Shown here: positions 1 to 8,990 of the stretch, in pieces
Position numbering within the stretch: position 1 is the first letter of the stretch
Layout: each line of letters opens with the position of its first letter
NCBI GenBank assembly: GCA_040880125.1
Contig: JBBDJB010000046.1
Span: 1-64,000, forward strand
DNA: 64,000 bases
Direction of reading: 5' to 3'
DNA from: JBBDJB01 sp040880125
Lineage (GTDB): Bacteria; Planctomycetota; Planctomycetia; Pirellulales; JBBDJB01
Notes under the pieces: generated by a model
What the model saw: only the letters and a program-made list of their open reading frames with translations
The model's database searches: none
Told to the model about the DNA's origin: nothing
Translations under genes and position numbers: made by a program

Positions 1-740
1 GCTCCGCGCCGCAACGAACGAAAGCCGCATAGATTCACAACCTGTGTGCGAACCGTCCGCTACGTTACGCAGAGTCCGTCCTTTGGAACCGCTCAATGTG
101 ATTCATTCTTCATCAGCACCGAACCGTCGTCGACACCGGCGCTCTTGCGATGGCTATCGACGCCGGTGGTCGAGCCAATGGTCCGTCCAGCGGGAGCGAT
201 TGTTTGCATTATGCCCCCTCTCGGCGGCAGGTTTTCGCAACGCGCCCTTAAGGGGGGGCCCCACGTTCGTTGAAAAAATAAGCCTCCCTAGGCCGCGCCG
301 CAGCGGCGCGGTGACGTTTTTCGTCAGGTTTTTGCAACACCCGGTTTTGTGATCTGTTGAAAAAGCCCCCTTCGGTTCGAGTCAGTTGGTAGTGGTGCGA
401 CCGTCCATCCGGGCGCCGGTCGGTCTAATTTAGCGCCCGCGCATGCCGGATGATAGCCGGCCGCACGCTACCGCGCCGCCTATCCCTATTTAACAATCGC
501 GGCCGGTCATTGTACCGCAGGTGGCGGTAAAAAACAAGTAAAATTCCGGTCGAGTATTTCCCCTCGAATTCACGTTTTACTGGGATTCCTTGTTCCAATA
601 TTATCGCACGTCCCAGCAGAATTCGATCTGGATACGTTACGCCTTCCGCCAGCCGATCGATCGACGTCGCCGAGGGAGACAGCGCAGCTTCGGGAGTCGA
701 AAAGTGGACTGGCTCGATGCGGGAAAGCCGCCGTCGCGAC

Positions 741-777
741 GGGGAAATGGCTCTGCAGCGTGCCTGTCCCCATTTTC
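741..777 (-). repeat. Compact copy of the GGGACAGGC hairpin repeat
   Basis: Reads GAAATGG near 744 and CCATTTTC near 770, so the ends pair, with the conserved GGGACAGGC word on the minus strand (762-770). It is a short, inverted relative of the elements at 809-894 and 15113-15196. Confidence 0.5.
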
Positions 778-808
778 GACGGCCCTCCTCGACGCTGGGC
801 TTGCACCT

Positions 809-894
809 GGGAAATGGGACAGGCATCTTATCGCCGGCGCCGCAGACAGAGGGTCTACCCACCACTTTGCGATAAGCAGCCAGTCCCATTTCCC
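809..894 (+). repeat. 86-bp intergenic hairpin repeat, copy 1
   Basis: The ends are a perfect 12-base inverted repeat: GGGAAATGGGAC at 809-820 and GTCCCATTTCCC at 883-894. An inner perfect 8-base pair follows: CTTATCGC at 827-834 and GCGATAAG at 869-876. The conserved word GGGACAGGC directly follows the left arm. A second copy with the same plan is at 15113-15196. It resembles REP-type elements mobilised by RAYT (IS200-like) transposases, which is an inference; no such transposase is in the window. Confidence 0.75.
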
Positions 895-967
895 GCGACC
901 TTGAGACGGTGCGCCGACTCCGTCCGCAAGCGAAGTTTTCGCTTGACGAACATCGCGGCAATCGGTA

Positions 968-982
968 CTTTGCATTGCAAAG
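968..982. promoter_or_regulatory. Palindromic operator-like site 1
   Basis: CTTTGCATTGCAAAG is a perfect odd palindrome 31 bases before the first gene of the membrane-protein/regulator unit. A near-identical site stands at 2041-2057 just before the radical SAM gene. Two copies, each at the head of a transcription unit next to a winged-helix regulator gene, suggest they are that regulator's binding sites (inference). Confidence 0.6.
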
Positions 983-1013
983 CTTCGCTCCTTCCAAACC
1001 GACTAGTGACGCC

Positions 1014-1631
1014 ATGGAACTTCGCGACGCATTGTGCCAGGTCTCCGAGATTCGCCGGCAGATGGCGCGGAGCGAAGTGTTTCGCGGCTATCGGTCGCTC
1101 ACTGTGGCAGCGTCCGGCGGAATGGCACTCATCGCAGCCGCGATTCAGCCGGTTCTGATTCCCGCGCCGGCCAGCGACCTGGGGGCTTACTTGAGTCTGT
1201 GGATCGCGATGGCCGCGATCAGCATACTCATCGCCGGGACGGAAATGTGGTGGCGGGCGCGACAGGCCGGGCCCGGATTGTCGCGCCAGATGACGCTGCT
1301 GGCGGTGGAGCAATTCATCCCGAGCATCGTCGCCGGCGGCCTGCTCACGTTGTTCATATACCGTTCCGCCACGGAAATCTCGTGGATGCTGCCGGGGCTG
1401 TGGGCAGTCCTCTTCAGCCTGGGGATCTTCGCCTCGTGCCGGTGGCTGCCGCGGCCGGTGTTTGCCGTCGGCGCGTATTACTTTGTTTGCGGGTTTGCAT
1501 GCCTCGTTTGGGGACATGGAAGCGCCGCACTTTCGCCGTGGCAGATGGGCGTCAGTTTCGGCGGCGGTCAAATGTTCGGCGCGGCGGTGCTTTACTGGAC
1601 TCTGGAACGAACCGATGCCACGAAAACGTAA
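1014..1631 (+). CDS. Multi-pass membrane protein paired with a winged-helix regulator
   Basis: 205 residues, start taken at the ATG at 1014 because the upstream frame crosses the palindrome at 968-982 and has no protein-like content. A short polar N-terminus (about 1-27) is followed by about six hydrophobic segments (near 28-49, 56-79, 101-116, 123-143, 147-166, 178-196), so it is an inner-membrane protein. I recognise no catalytic motif. The last 17 bases overlap the start of the regulator gene at 1615, so the two are probably translated together. The pairing membrane protein plus small winged-helix regulator is common in bacteria, where the membrane protein is often of unknown role. Function unknown. 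Confidence 0.8.
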   Translation: MELRDALCQVSEIRRQMARSEVFRGYRSLTVAASGGMALIAAAIQPVLIPAPASDLGAYLSLWIAMAAISILIAGTEMWWRARQAGPGLSRQMTLLAVEQFIPSIVAGGLLTLFIYRSATEISWMLPGLWAVLFSLGIFASCRWLPRPVFAVGAYYFVCGFACLVWGHGSAALSPWQMGVSFGGGQMFGAAVLYWTLERTDATKT

Positions 1632-2019
1632 AACTTCCCAGCAGCCGGACATCCCTGGTCGCTTCTCGTACGACGGGCTCGACCGTGTCATCCACGAGAA
1701 GGCGCGGCTCGGCATCTTGTCCTCGCTGGCGGCCAACGACGGCGGCCTCTTGTTCAACGACCTCAAAGAGCTGTGTGCATTGACCGACGGCAATCTCAGC
1801 CGTCACCTGGCGGTGCTGAGCGAAACCCGGCTGGTGGAGATTTTGAAGGGGAAACACGGGCCGCGGCCACAAACCCTGTACCGGCTCACGCCGTACGGCC
1901 GCAAGCGTTTCGCCGAATACCTCAACGTCTTGGAGAGTGTCATTGCCGATGCCCGGGTGGAAGAGACTGCGGCGAAGGCAAGCCAGCCCAACGCCACTCA
2001 CGGCTGGTCGCCGGCGTAG
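1615..2019 (+). CDS. Winged-helix transcriptional regulator (MarR/ArsR-like, HTH_27 type)
   Basis: 134 residues from the ATG at 1615, inside the end of the preceding gene. The basic N-terminus (MPRKRK) is followed by a winged-helix domain. Residues of the form LDRVIHEKARLGILSSL, then LLFNDLKELCALTDGNLSRH (recognition helix), then a wing rich in R and G before LYRLTPYGRKRF match the small single-domain regulators typified by PF13601. These bind palindromic DNA as dimers. Palindromes at 968-982 and 2041-2057 flank this unit, so it probably represses its own operon and the radical SAM gene downstream (inference). No ligand-binding domain is visible. Confidence 0.85.
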   Translation: MPRKRKTSQQPDIPGRFSYDGLDRVIHEKARLGILSSLAANDGGLLFNDLKELCALTDGNLSRHLAVLSETRLVEILKGKHGPRPQTLYRLTPYGRKRFAEYLNVLESVIADARVEETAAKASQPNATHGWSPA

Positions 2020-2040
2020 GCTCCCTTTTTTTACTCGTTC

Positions 2041-2057
2041 ACTTTGTATTGCAAAGT
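2041..2057. promoter_or_regulatory. Palindromic operator-like site 2
   Basis: ACTTTGTATTGCAAAGT differs from a perfect palindrome by one pair and matches site 1 (968-982) at 14 of 15 core bases. It sits 48 bases before the chosen radical SAM start, between the regulator gene and its neighbour. Confidence 0.6.
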
Positions 2058-2104
2058 CACCAATGCAACCAACCCTTTCAACTTCGCCACAATGGGGCCA
2101 ACCT

Positions 2105-3616
2105 ATGAAAACCCATCGGATCCCCAGGGCGATGCGTATCGCGCCCCAGCTCGATGCCAACTACCTACCGGCCCAAGTGAAGCGGCGCCATGCGCTGCTC
2201 CTCAATCCGTTTTATGCCAAGGATCCGAATGCCAGTTTCGGGAAGCACGTGTTGACGCCGTCGCTGGCGCTGACCAGCGTCGCGGCCGCCACGCCGGCCC
2301 ATTGGGAGGTGCGGTACTGGGATGAAAACCTGCTGCAGGGACCTCCGCCGTGCGAACCCTTCCCGGAAGTCGTCGGCATCTCGGTCCATCTGACGTTCGC
2401 CCGGCGCGCGTACGAGCTGGCGCGGTGGTATCGCGCGCGGGGCGCCAAAGTTGTGCTGGGTGGGCTGCACGTCATCTCCTGTCCGGACGAAGCGGCGCTG
2501 CACGCCGATGCGCTGGCCATCGGCGACGGCGTCGTCTTATGGGAGCGCATCTTAGAGGACGTCGAAGCCGGGCGACTGCAGCCGGTTTACCGCACCGACT
2601 TTCGCCGACCGTATCGGCTCGATCCGCCGCCGCGGCGCGAACTGCTCGCGCGAGATTCGTATCTCACGACGACGAGCTTGATCGCTACGCGCGGCTGCCA
2701 CAATCGCTGTGGATTTTGTTACTTGTCGACCAAGGGGCTGCACATGCCGTATCTGGTGCGCGACGTGGAGCAGGTCGTCGACGAGTTCGCGCGAGACGGG
2801 CAGCCGTACGCCGTCTTCGTCGACAACAACCTCGGATCGAAGCCCGACTACTTGCGGGAGCTGTGCCGGGCGCTGCGGCCGTTGGAGAGAATTTGGAGCG
2901 CGGCGGTCAGCATCGACGTGACCGACGACCCGAGCCTGGTTCGTGAGATGGCCTTGGCCGGATGCACGGGCGTGTTTGTCGGGTTCGAGTCGCTGCAGAA
3001 CGAGAATATTGTGGACTCCAACAAAAAGAGCCCACGCACGGAAGACTACGCGCGGCGGGTCGAGCTGCTGCACCGTAATGGGATCCAGGTGAATGGCAGC
3101 TTCGTGCTGGGTTTTGACCACGACCGGGAGGACGTCTTCGAGACGACGGTCCGCTGGATCGAGGCGAACCGGCTGGAGTGTGCCACGTTTCACATCCTCA
3201 CGCCGTACCCCGGCACGCCGCTGTTTACGCAGATGAAAAGCCAGGGGCGAATTTTGCACGAGGATTGGAGCCGGTACGATACGGCCAACGTCGTTTTTCG
3301 GCCGAAGCACCTGACGACTGAGCAGTTGGCCGAGGGTTATGCCTGGTGCTATAGGCGGTTGTTCTCGCATCGCTCGATCTGGAGCAGGCGGCCTGTCGAC
3401 TGGCGAGCCGTGCCGGCTTACCTGGCGATGTCGTACTTGTACAAGCGTTCGAACTTGTTCTGGCATCTGTTGATCCGCTATCAGCTCACGTCGCGCGCAT
3501 GGCGTCCGCTGGTGGAGTTCACGCGGCGGCGTCATCTGCGGTTCCGCCACCGATTGGGAACCGAAGAGGTCGTAGCCACCGGCAATACGGGGTCGGTGGT
3601 GTCCGCCGGGGTCTAA
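2105..3616 (+). CDS. B12-binding-domain radical SAM protein
   Basis: 503 residues from ATG 2105; ATG 2063 is an alternative but would lie almost on the palindrome at 2041-2057. The N-terminal half looks like a B12-binding (cobalamin) fold: EVVGISVHLTFARRAYELA and VVLGGLHVISCPDEA are typical of COG1032 proteins, although the DxHxxG cobalamin-ligand motif is not seen. The radical SAM cluster motif is RGCHNRCGFCY, with C198, C202 and C205 in CxxxCxxC spacing. GFESLQNENI and GSFVLGFDHDRED are also usual for this class. It likely performs a SAM-radical reaction; the substrate cannot be told. No methyltransferase, lipid or cofactor genes lie beside it that would name a pathway. Confidence 0.88.
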   Translation: MKTHRIPRAMRIAPQLDANYLPAQVKRRHALLLNPFYAKDPNASFGKHVLTPSLALTSVAAATPAHWEVRYWDENLLQGPPPCEPFPEVVGISVHLTFARRAYELARWYRARGAKVVLGGLHVISCPDEAALHADALAIGDGVVLWERILEDVEAGRLQPVYRTDFRRPYRLDPPPRRELLARDSYLTTTSLIATRGCHNRCGFCYLSTKGLHMPYLVRDVEQVVDEFARDGQPYAVFVDNNLGSKPDYLRELCRALRPLERIWSAAVSIDVTDDPSLVREMALAGCTGVFVGFESLQNENIVDSNKKSPRTEDYARRVELLHRNGIQVNGSFVLGFDHDREDVFETTVRWIEANRLECATFHILTPYPGTPLFTQMKSQGRILHEDWSRYDTANVVFRPKHLTTEQLAEGYAWCYRRLFSHRSIWSRRPVDWRAVPAYLAMSYLYKRSNLFWHLLIRYQLTSRAWRPLVEFTRRRHLRFRHRLGTEEVVATGNTGSVVSAGV

Positions 3617-3630
3617 GCGATATGACTGTG

Positions 3631-4665
3631 CTACGGCTGGAGGATCACCTTCATCAGGCCCGGCTCGCCGCCATAGAGGCGGGCGAACCACTGCGGGCCT
3701 TCGTCCAGCGGAGCGACGCGGCTGATCAGCGGTTGGACGTTGATGCGGCCGGCGGCCAATAGCGCGATGCTGGCCGGGTATTCGCCCTGAATGCCGCACG
3801 AGCCCCGCAGGGCAATTTCGCGCGTGACCACCGCCTGCAGCGCCAGCTCCGCCTTCGGGGCGAGGTTGCCCACCAGTGTGACCGAGCCCCCTTTGCGCAC
3901 CGAGCGCACCGCCGTGTCGAGCGTGGCGCTGGCGCCGACCACTTCGAACGAAAGGTCGGCCCCGCGGCCGCCGGTGAGCCGCTGCACTTCCGCCGGCACG
4001 TCGCCGGTCGTACGCGGATTGAGCACGTCGTCCGCGCCGAGCTGCCGTGCCATTTCGAGCTTGCCGTCGTCCAGGTCGACCGCGATGATCCGCCCGCAGC
4101 CGGCTAGCTTGGCCGCTTGCAGGACCAAGAGCCCGATCATGCCGCTGCCGACCACGACGGCCGTATCGCCCAGTTCGATCGGCGTTAGATTCACCGCGTG
4201 CAGGGCCACCGAGATCGGTTCGATCATGGCGGCGTGCTCGAAGCTCAGTTCGTCGGGCAGGGCGAAGACAATATGCTGCGGCACGGCGACGAACTCGGCA
4301 AACGCGCCGTGGCGGCGATATTCGTCGCAGGAGACGCCCAGCACGCGGCGGTTGTCGCACAGATTGCTCTGGCCGCGGCGGCAGAACTCGCACTTGCCGC
4401 AGTGAACCATCGAGTCGAACGTGACGCGGTCGCCTTCGCGGAACCGCTCGACCTTCGCACCAACGGCAGCCACCACGCCGGAAGCTTCGTGGCCCATCAC
4501 CAGCGGCGGGATGCGGCGGCCGCTGCTGCCATCGAAGCCGTGGATATCGCTGCCGCAGATGCCGCACGCCCGGACGCGTACCAGCACTTCCTCGTCGCCG
4601 ATCTCAGGCATGGGAAAGTCGGTGATGGAGAGCTGTTTGTACTCCGTCAGGAGCATGGCTTTCAT
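3631..4665 (-). CDS. Zinc-dependent medium-chain alcohol/polyol dehydrogenase
   Basis: 344 residues, the usual length of MDR-family dehydrogenases of the sorbitol/galactitol-phosphate/threonine dehydrogenase type. Catalytic zinc ligands are C37 in CGICGSD and H59-E60 in MGHE. The structural zinc lobe has C89, C92, C95 and C103. The NAD(P)-binding Rossmann motif VVGSGMIGLLVLQAAKLAG follows near residue 170. It oxidises a secondary alcohol or polyol with NAD(P). The exact substrate is not determined. It ends 14 bases from the converging radical SAM gene and no operon partner is evident. Confidence 0.9.
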   Translation of the reverse strand: MKAMLLTEYKQLSITDFPMPEIGDEEVLVRVRACGICGSDIHGFDGSSGRRIPPLVMGHEASGVVAAVGAKVERFREGDRVTFDSMVHCGKCEFCRRGQSNLCDNRRVLGVSCDEYRRHGAFAEFVAVPQHIVFALPDELSFEHAAMIEPISVALHAVNLTPIELGDTAVVVGSGMIGLLVLQAAKLAGCGRIIAVDLDDGKLEMARQLGADDVLNPRTTGDVPAEVQRLTGGRGADLSFEVVGASATLDTAVRSVRKGGSVTLVGNLAPKAELALQAVVTREIALRGSCGIQGEYPASIALLAAGRINVQPLISRVAPLDEGPQWFARLYGGEPGLMKVILQP

Positions 4666-4820
4666 GGGAGACCTCGAGTCGCGTGGTGCGATTTGCGCGG
4701 CGTAGGCGGCTGTTCAATGCCCAATATATCCCAACGCGGGGCGGCGCGAAACGGCAGGGGTGCGGCTGATCGGGAATCACCGAGGCGCGTCAGACGCAGT
4801 GGAGGGAGCCTACGCCGACG

Positions 4821-4844
4821 CACAGACAGGAATGTCTGTGCCAC
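4821..4844 (+). repeat. REP palindrome (CACAGACA type), copy 1
   Basis: CACAGACA-GGAA-TGTCTGTG is a perfect 8-base-stem hairpin followed by CCAC. It lies 17 bases beyond the stop codon of the 615-aa secreted protein. At least six further copies, some decayed, occur in the window, all between genes. Confidence 0.85.
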
Positions 4845-4860
4845 CGCAAGAAGAATCGCC

Positions 4861-6708
4861 CTAGCGGGGCCAGGTGGACTGGCGGGCGGCGGTGCCGGCG
4901 GGGCGGACGCCGCGGATGTGGCCCTTGGGACGGGGACGCAGGACGATGACCGGCTCCTCGCTGGTGATGCTCTGCACATTGCCGGCCGCGTCGCGGACAT
5001 CCAGCCGCAGCAGGAAGCGGTCGGGCACCTCACGCTCCAGCCGCCATGCGTATTGGCCGGTGTTCTCCAGCGAGGACGCCACCGTTCGCCATGCTCCTTC
5101 GCCCTCGGGTCGCCAGAAGAGGGCCACCGGCCGAGTCGCCAGTTGGGCGTCGGACGCTTCCCAGCGAATGATGAGTTGATCGGTCTGATTGCCGTCGCCG
5201 GGCTGTGCGGAGATGAGGCTCGCCTGCGGTGGCGTGAGATCGACTCCGATCGACTCGTCAGGCAGGTCGCCCGACTGCGGGGCCACGTCGCCCAGGCCGC
5301 CGCCATTCTCCACGACGATGCGGAATCCGTACACGCCCTCGCCCGGCACCGTGACCCGGAAGGGGCTGCGCTGGTCGTCGTCCAGCCCGTAATTCTGCCA
5401 CGACTGCCCGCCGTCGGCGGTTCCCCACAGCTCGACCTTGGCGATGCCCGACGGACCGACCGACTCGACGTCATAATCGAGATCGAACTGGCGGGAGTTC
5501 ACCAGACGCGCGCCGGACTCGGGCAGCGATCGGCTCGTTTCCAACATGCGCGCGCCCGCGGTGGTGCCTGGCGGAATCTCCTCGGTATAAGGCGGCCCGG
5601 CCAGCGGAGAAGTCGAGTACGGCGCGATCGGCGGGTCGGCCGGCGGCGGGGCGACCGATTCGGGCGCGAAGTCGTGATCGGACGTCAGTGGCGCGGTCGA
5701 CCGATCGGCCGAGGGGAGCGGGATCTCCTCGAAGCCGCGGGAGGCGGCGAACGGGTCGGTTGTGGGAGTCTGCGCGAGCGGGCTACCAGGCGTTGCGCCG
5801 GAGCTGGTAGGCCAGGGATGCGCGGCGCCGGGTCGCACGTCGAACGGTGAACGGGAAGTATCAGGCTGCGACGAAGGGCCGTACGCCTGAGGGCGACCGT
5901 CCAGCGGTGCGGTCGATTGGCCGTCGCGCGGCAGCGTGATTGGGCGGAACTGGGAATCGGGCTCACCCGAAGTTGCCGGACCGCCCGACGCCAGGGGATA
6001 AGCCGCGCCGCCGGAGACGTCCAGTTCGGTTTGGCTCACGCTGCGGTTGCCGGCGCGGTCGAAGACTTCCGCGCGGAGCGCGACGCGCTCTGCCTGTTCG
6101 GGCGGCCACCATGCCGAGCGGCCACTTCGGGTGTACTGCGCCGACGCGCTGGCGGCGCCGATGGCGAGCTGCCGCCACGTGGGATCGGTGTCGGTCTGGT
6201 ACTCGATCTTCAGGCTGTTGGCCAACAGCTCCGGATCGACACTTTCCCAGTTCAGTTCGATTTGACCGGAGGCGCCGCGGCGCGCGGACACGTCGAGCCG
6301 GGGCGCGACGGTATCGACGGTGACGCGCAGTTCGGGTTGATGCGGACCCTCTGGCGATAGGCTGCCTTGATCGTCGACGGTCCGCAGGGAGAACCAATAC
6401 TCGCCGTCGTGCGGTGCGCGGAAGGTGAAGCCCAGCAGTCGCGGTTCGGCACGTGCGGCCAACTCCCACGTCTGGCCGCGGTCCTTCGATACGTAGAGCA
6501 ACACCTCGGCCGGCGGCTGGGCGGCGCTGGGCTTCACATGGTAGGGAATCGAGAAGACGTTCTGCCGCCACGGGATCGGCTCGGCGGCCGGTGTGACCGG
6601 CTGTTGTGCCGGCACGATGCGCGCAGCGCTGAGCAACAATGCGGCGGCCAAAACGAGCGGCCATCGCCATTGCTGGGCTAAAGCGGCGTTTTTCCCATGT
6701 CCGCGCAT
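4861..6708 (-). CDS. Secreted proline-rich protein of unknown function
   Basis: 615 residues from the ATG at 6708; the frame extends upstream but without protein-like sequence, and the chosen start gives a clean signal peptide (basic MRGHGKN, then hydrophobic LVLAAALLLSAARIVPAQQ). Two beta-rich parts enclose a proline/serine-rich low-complexity linker. The N-terminal part (about 35-280) and C-terminal part (about 440-600) both contain repeated Ig/fibronectin-like phrases such as YVSKDRGQTWELAA, LYGTADGGQSWQNY-like and VFDRAGNRS, suggesting cell-surface or periplasmic beta-sandwich modules. No enzyme motif is seen. A REP hairpin follows the stop codon. Confidence 0.75.
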   Translation of the reverse strand: MRGHGKNAALAQQWRWPLVLAAALLLSAARIVPAQQPVTPAAEPIPWRQNVFSIPYHVKPSAAQPPAEVLLYVSKDRGQTWELAARAEPRLLGFTFRAPHDGEYWFSLRTVDDQGSLSPEGPHQPELRVTVDTVAPRLDVSARRGASGQIELNWESVDPELLANSLKIEYQTDTDPTWRQLAIGAASASAQYTRSGRSAWWPPEQAERVALRAEVFDRAGNRSVSQTELDVSGGAAYPLASGGPATSGEPDSQFRPITLPRDGQSTAPLDGRPQAYGPSSQPDTSRSPFDVRPGAAHPWPTSSGATPGSPLAQTPTTDPFAASRGFEEIPLPSADRSTAPLTSDHDFAPESVAPPPADPPIAPYSTSPLAGPPYTEEIPPGTTAGARMLETSRSLPESGARLVNSRQFDLDYDVESVGPSGIAKVELWGTADGGQSWQNYGLDDDQRSPFRVTVPGEGVYGFRIVVENGGGLGDVAPQSGDLPDESIGVDLTPPQASLISAQPGDGNQTDQLIIRWEASDAQLATRPVALFWRPEGEGAWRTVASSLENTGQYAWRLEREVPDRFLLRLDVRDAAGNVQSITSEEPVIVLRPRPKGHIRGVRPAGTAARQSTWPR

Positions 6709-7068
6709 AGGGGTTCCCTGGTACTCCACTTCTTTCGTATCGGTGGGGTGGGCTATGCGGCTTGAAACTGAAAGCCGTACGGCGCGGCGACGAGGGTCGG
6801 GTCGGCTGGGCGAAGCGAGTGGACTCACCGATCGCCGTGGTGATTTGCACCGATTGGGCACCGAGCCATCCGTAAGTAGAGGGGGATGCGGCGTCTTCGG
6901 CGGTTGTGCGGCATAGACCGCCCGCTGCCGGGGCCTCGGACGCTCTCCTGGACGCACGGTGCGGGGAGGTACATAATTGAACTCGGGCATAGGGCGCACG
7001 GTGGCGAGAGTTTCCCCGCCTCGGGTGCGCGGCACATCGCCGACGTCAGTCGTTCGCTGGAGATTCGG

Positions 7069-7314
7069 ATGCACCCGCTTGCCAAAGCGGCGCTTCTCCT
7101 GGCTGCTATCTTCGCGCTGTTGGCGTTGGCCGTTTTTATCGTCAAGAAGTACCGGTCGGACGAGGGCGGAGAATCGAGGGCCGGCGACATGCTCGCCCGA
7201 TTCCGAGAACTGCACGGCCAGGGTGAACTGAGCGACGAGGAATTCCGAACGATAAAGAAGAAGCTATCAGCTCAACTGCAGGCAGAGTTAAAGGATACCG
7301 AGGGCAAGGGTTAA
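7069..7314 (+). CDS. Small membrane protein with SHOCT domain
   Basis: 81 residues. Start at ATG 7069, preceded by GGAG at 7059-7062; the longer upstream frame lacks a ribosome site. One transmembrane helix (about 6-24, AALLLAAIFALLALAVFIV) is followed by a basic KKYRSDE stretch and a C-terminal SHOCT-like motif (DMLARFRELHGQGELSDEEF, then basic helix). SHOCT is a short oligomerisation motif found at protein C-termini. Its role here is unknown; clpX lies downstream after a 293-base gap. Confidence 0.8.
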   Translation: MHPLAKAALLLAAIFALLALAVFIVKKYRSDEGGESRAGDMLARFRELHGQGELSDEEFRTIKKKLSAQLQAELKDTEGKG

Positions 7315-7607
7315 GCGGGTCAACGCGAGGTCAGAGAGCCGGGCGGCAGGAGCGGTTATTAGGCGAAGCTGAATTGTGTTGTCCTCCCGCGTCGCGAAAA
7401 GTCGATGAACGTGTGCCGTCAGCGGTACGTACGAAGCAGAGTGTACAAACCGACAGCTCGACCGTCGTCGTGGACAAGGATGCCCCGCCAGGCGTAACGG
7501 CAGCGCGATCGCCGCCGGCCACTCGAGCGACACCAGGACCAACAGTGCCGTCGACCACCGCCGCTTTAAATGGACGCGGTCTCGACTTACGCCGAAAGGA
7601 GTTGTAA

Positions 7608-8894
7608 ATGCCCTCGAGCAGGGACATGAGCGGAGGACGGCGGGGCGGAAGTACCACCAAGAAAAACGCCTTTTGCTCGTTCTGTCGCAAGAGCTACCGC
7701 GACGTGGGGCCGCTGGTCGAAGGACCTGGCGACGTCTACATCTGCGGTGAATGCATCGAGCTGTGCCAGTCGATCCTCGATCAGGAGCGAAAGCGGCGCG
7801 GCGCCAGCAAGCAGCTTTTCACCCGGGTGCCCACGCCCCGCGAGATCGTTGCCGAGCTGGACCAGTACGTCATCGGACAGCTTCACGCGAAGCGCGTGCT
7901 GGCGGTGGCCGTGCACAGCCATTACAAGCGGTTGATCGCGGCCGAGGACGACTCGGACGTCGAGATCGACAAGTCGAACCTCTTGTTGATTGGACCCACC
8001 GGTTGTGGAAAGACGCTGCTCGCGCGGACGCTGGCCCGAATTCTGAACGTGCCGTTTGCCATCGGGGATGCGACGACGCTGACGGAGGCGGGCTATGTCG
8101 GCGAAGACGTTGAAAACCTGCTCTTGAAGCTGCTGCACGCGGCGGACTTCGACCTGGAAGCCGCGCAGCGGGGTGTGCTGTATATCGACGAGATCGACAA
8201 GATCGGCAAGACCAGCCAGAACGTCTCCATCACGCGCGACGTCTCCGGTGAAGGCGTTCAGCAGGCCTTGCTGAAGATGCTCGAAGGCACCACCGCCAAC
8301 GTCCCGCCGCAGGGTGGCCGCAAGCATCCTGAGCAGCAGTACATCCAGATGGACACCACGAACATCCTGTTCATCTGCGGCGGCACGTTCGTCGGTCTGG
8401 ACAAGATCATCGGCAAGCGTCTCGGCCGCCGGATGATCGGCTTTACGCAGGATACCGAACTGGCCGGCGATGCGGAATTGAGCGACCTATTGCCGCGCGT
8501 TTCGGCCGACGACCTGATGGAATACGGCATGATCCCCGAGTTGGTGGGGCGGCTGCCGGTGATCTCGGCGCTGACGCCGCTGGATACGGAGTCGCTGGTA
8601 CGCGTGTTGCGCGAGCCGAAGAATGCCCTGACCAAGCAGTACGAGCGGCTGTTTGCGATGGAAACCGCCGACCTGCAGTTCACCGAGGAGGCGCTGCTAG
8701 CCATCGCTCGCAAGGCGCTGGAACGCGAGACCGGCGCCCGCGGACTGCGTTCGATCATCGAGGGAGTGATGCTGGACATCATGTACGACCTTCCTGAGCA
8801 ACCGCGGGGCAGCCGCTATGTGCTGACCGACGACGTGGTGGAAGGGCGTGCGCCGCTGTTTCCGGAATCCTCGACTCAACATAAGAGTGCGTGA
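7608..8894 (+). CDS. clpX: ATP-dependent Clp protease ATP-binding subunit ClpX
   Basis: 428 residues, normal ClpX length. The ribosome site GAAAGGAG at 7595-7602 fixes the ATG. The N-terminal zinc-binding domain has C23, C26, C46 and C49. The AAA+ core has Walker A GPTGCGKT at 129-136, the pore-loop motif GYVGEDVE near 162-169 and Walker B LYIDEID near 191-197; the sensor and arginine-finger region contains GRLPVI and the C-terminal RGLRSI signature. It unfolds tagged substrates and feeds them to ClpP. clpP and tig are not adjacent here, unlike in many bacteria. A strong terminator follows at 8952-8990. Confidence 0.97.
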   Translation: MPSSRDMSGGRRGGSTTKKNAFCSFCRKSYRDVGPLVEGPGDVYICGECIELCQSILDQERKRRGASKQLFTRVPTPREIVAELDQYVIGQLHAKRVLAVAVHSHYKRLIAAEDDSDVEIDKSNLLLIGPTGCGKTLLARTLARILNVPFAIGDATTLTEAGYVGEDVENLLLKLLHAADFDLEAAQRGVLYIDEIDKIGKTSQNVSITRDVSGEGVQQALLKMLEGTTANVPPQGGRKHPEQQYIQMDTTNILFICGGTFVGLDKIIGKRLGRRMIGFTQDTELAGDAELSDLLPRVSADDLMEYGMIPELVGRLPVISALTPLDTESLVRVLREPKNALTKQYERLFAMETADLQFTEEALLAIARKALERETGARGLRSIIEGVMLDIMYDLPEQPRGSRYVLTDDVVEGRAPLFPESSTQHKSA

Positions 8895-8951
8895 CGTTCA
8901 GCTTCGCTCGCCACCGTGCGGGCGGAGCCAGAGTCGCGCGCCATCTCCTGA

Positions 8952-8990
8952 CGAGCCCGGGCTGGTCCTTATCCCCCGGGCTCGTTTTTT
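8952..8990 (+). terminator. Rho-independent terminator after clpX
   Basis: Perfect 10-base stem CGAGCCCGGG (8952-8961) and CCCGGGCTCG (8975-8984), 13-base loop, then six T (8985-8990). It lies 57 bases after the clpX stop codon. Confidence 0.93.

Larger units (their letters stand above)
1..1013. other. Gene-poor stretch with repeats
   Basis: I see no convincing gene here. The open frames on both strands are short and contain read-through of repeat elements. Visible structure: a perfect 19-base palindrome at 293-311 (CCGCGCCGC A GCGGCGCGG), two GTTGAAAAA words at about 269 and 356, a compact repeat at 741-777 and an 86-base hairpin repeat at 809-894, then the operator-like palindrome at 968-982 in front of the first gene. 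Confidence 0.6.

Noticed and set aside
425..1015. 196-aa minus-strand frame and overlapping frames in the first kilobase
   Set aside because: They run through the GGGACAGGC repeats and have arginine/serine-rich shadow composition; no ribosome site.
2020..2035. Run of T after the regulator gene as terminator
   Set aside because: No stable stem precedes it; the next unit is controlled by the palindrome at 2041.
2552..4567. 671-aa minus-strand frame
   Set aside because: Shadow of the radical SAM gene and dehydrogenase in another frame; no domains and arginine/proline-rich.
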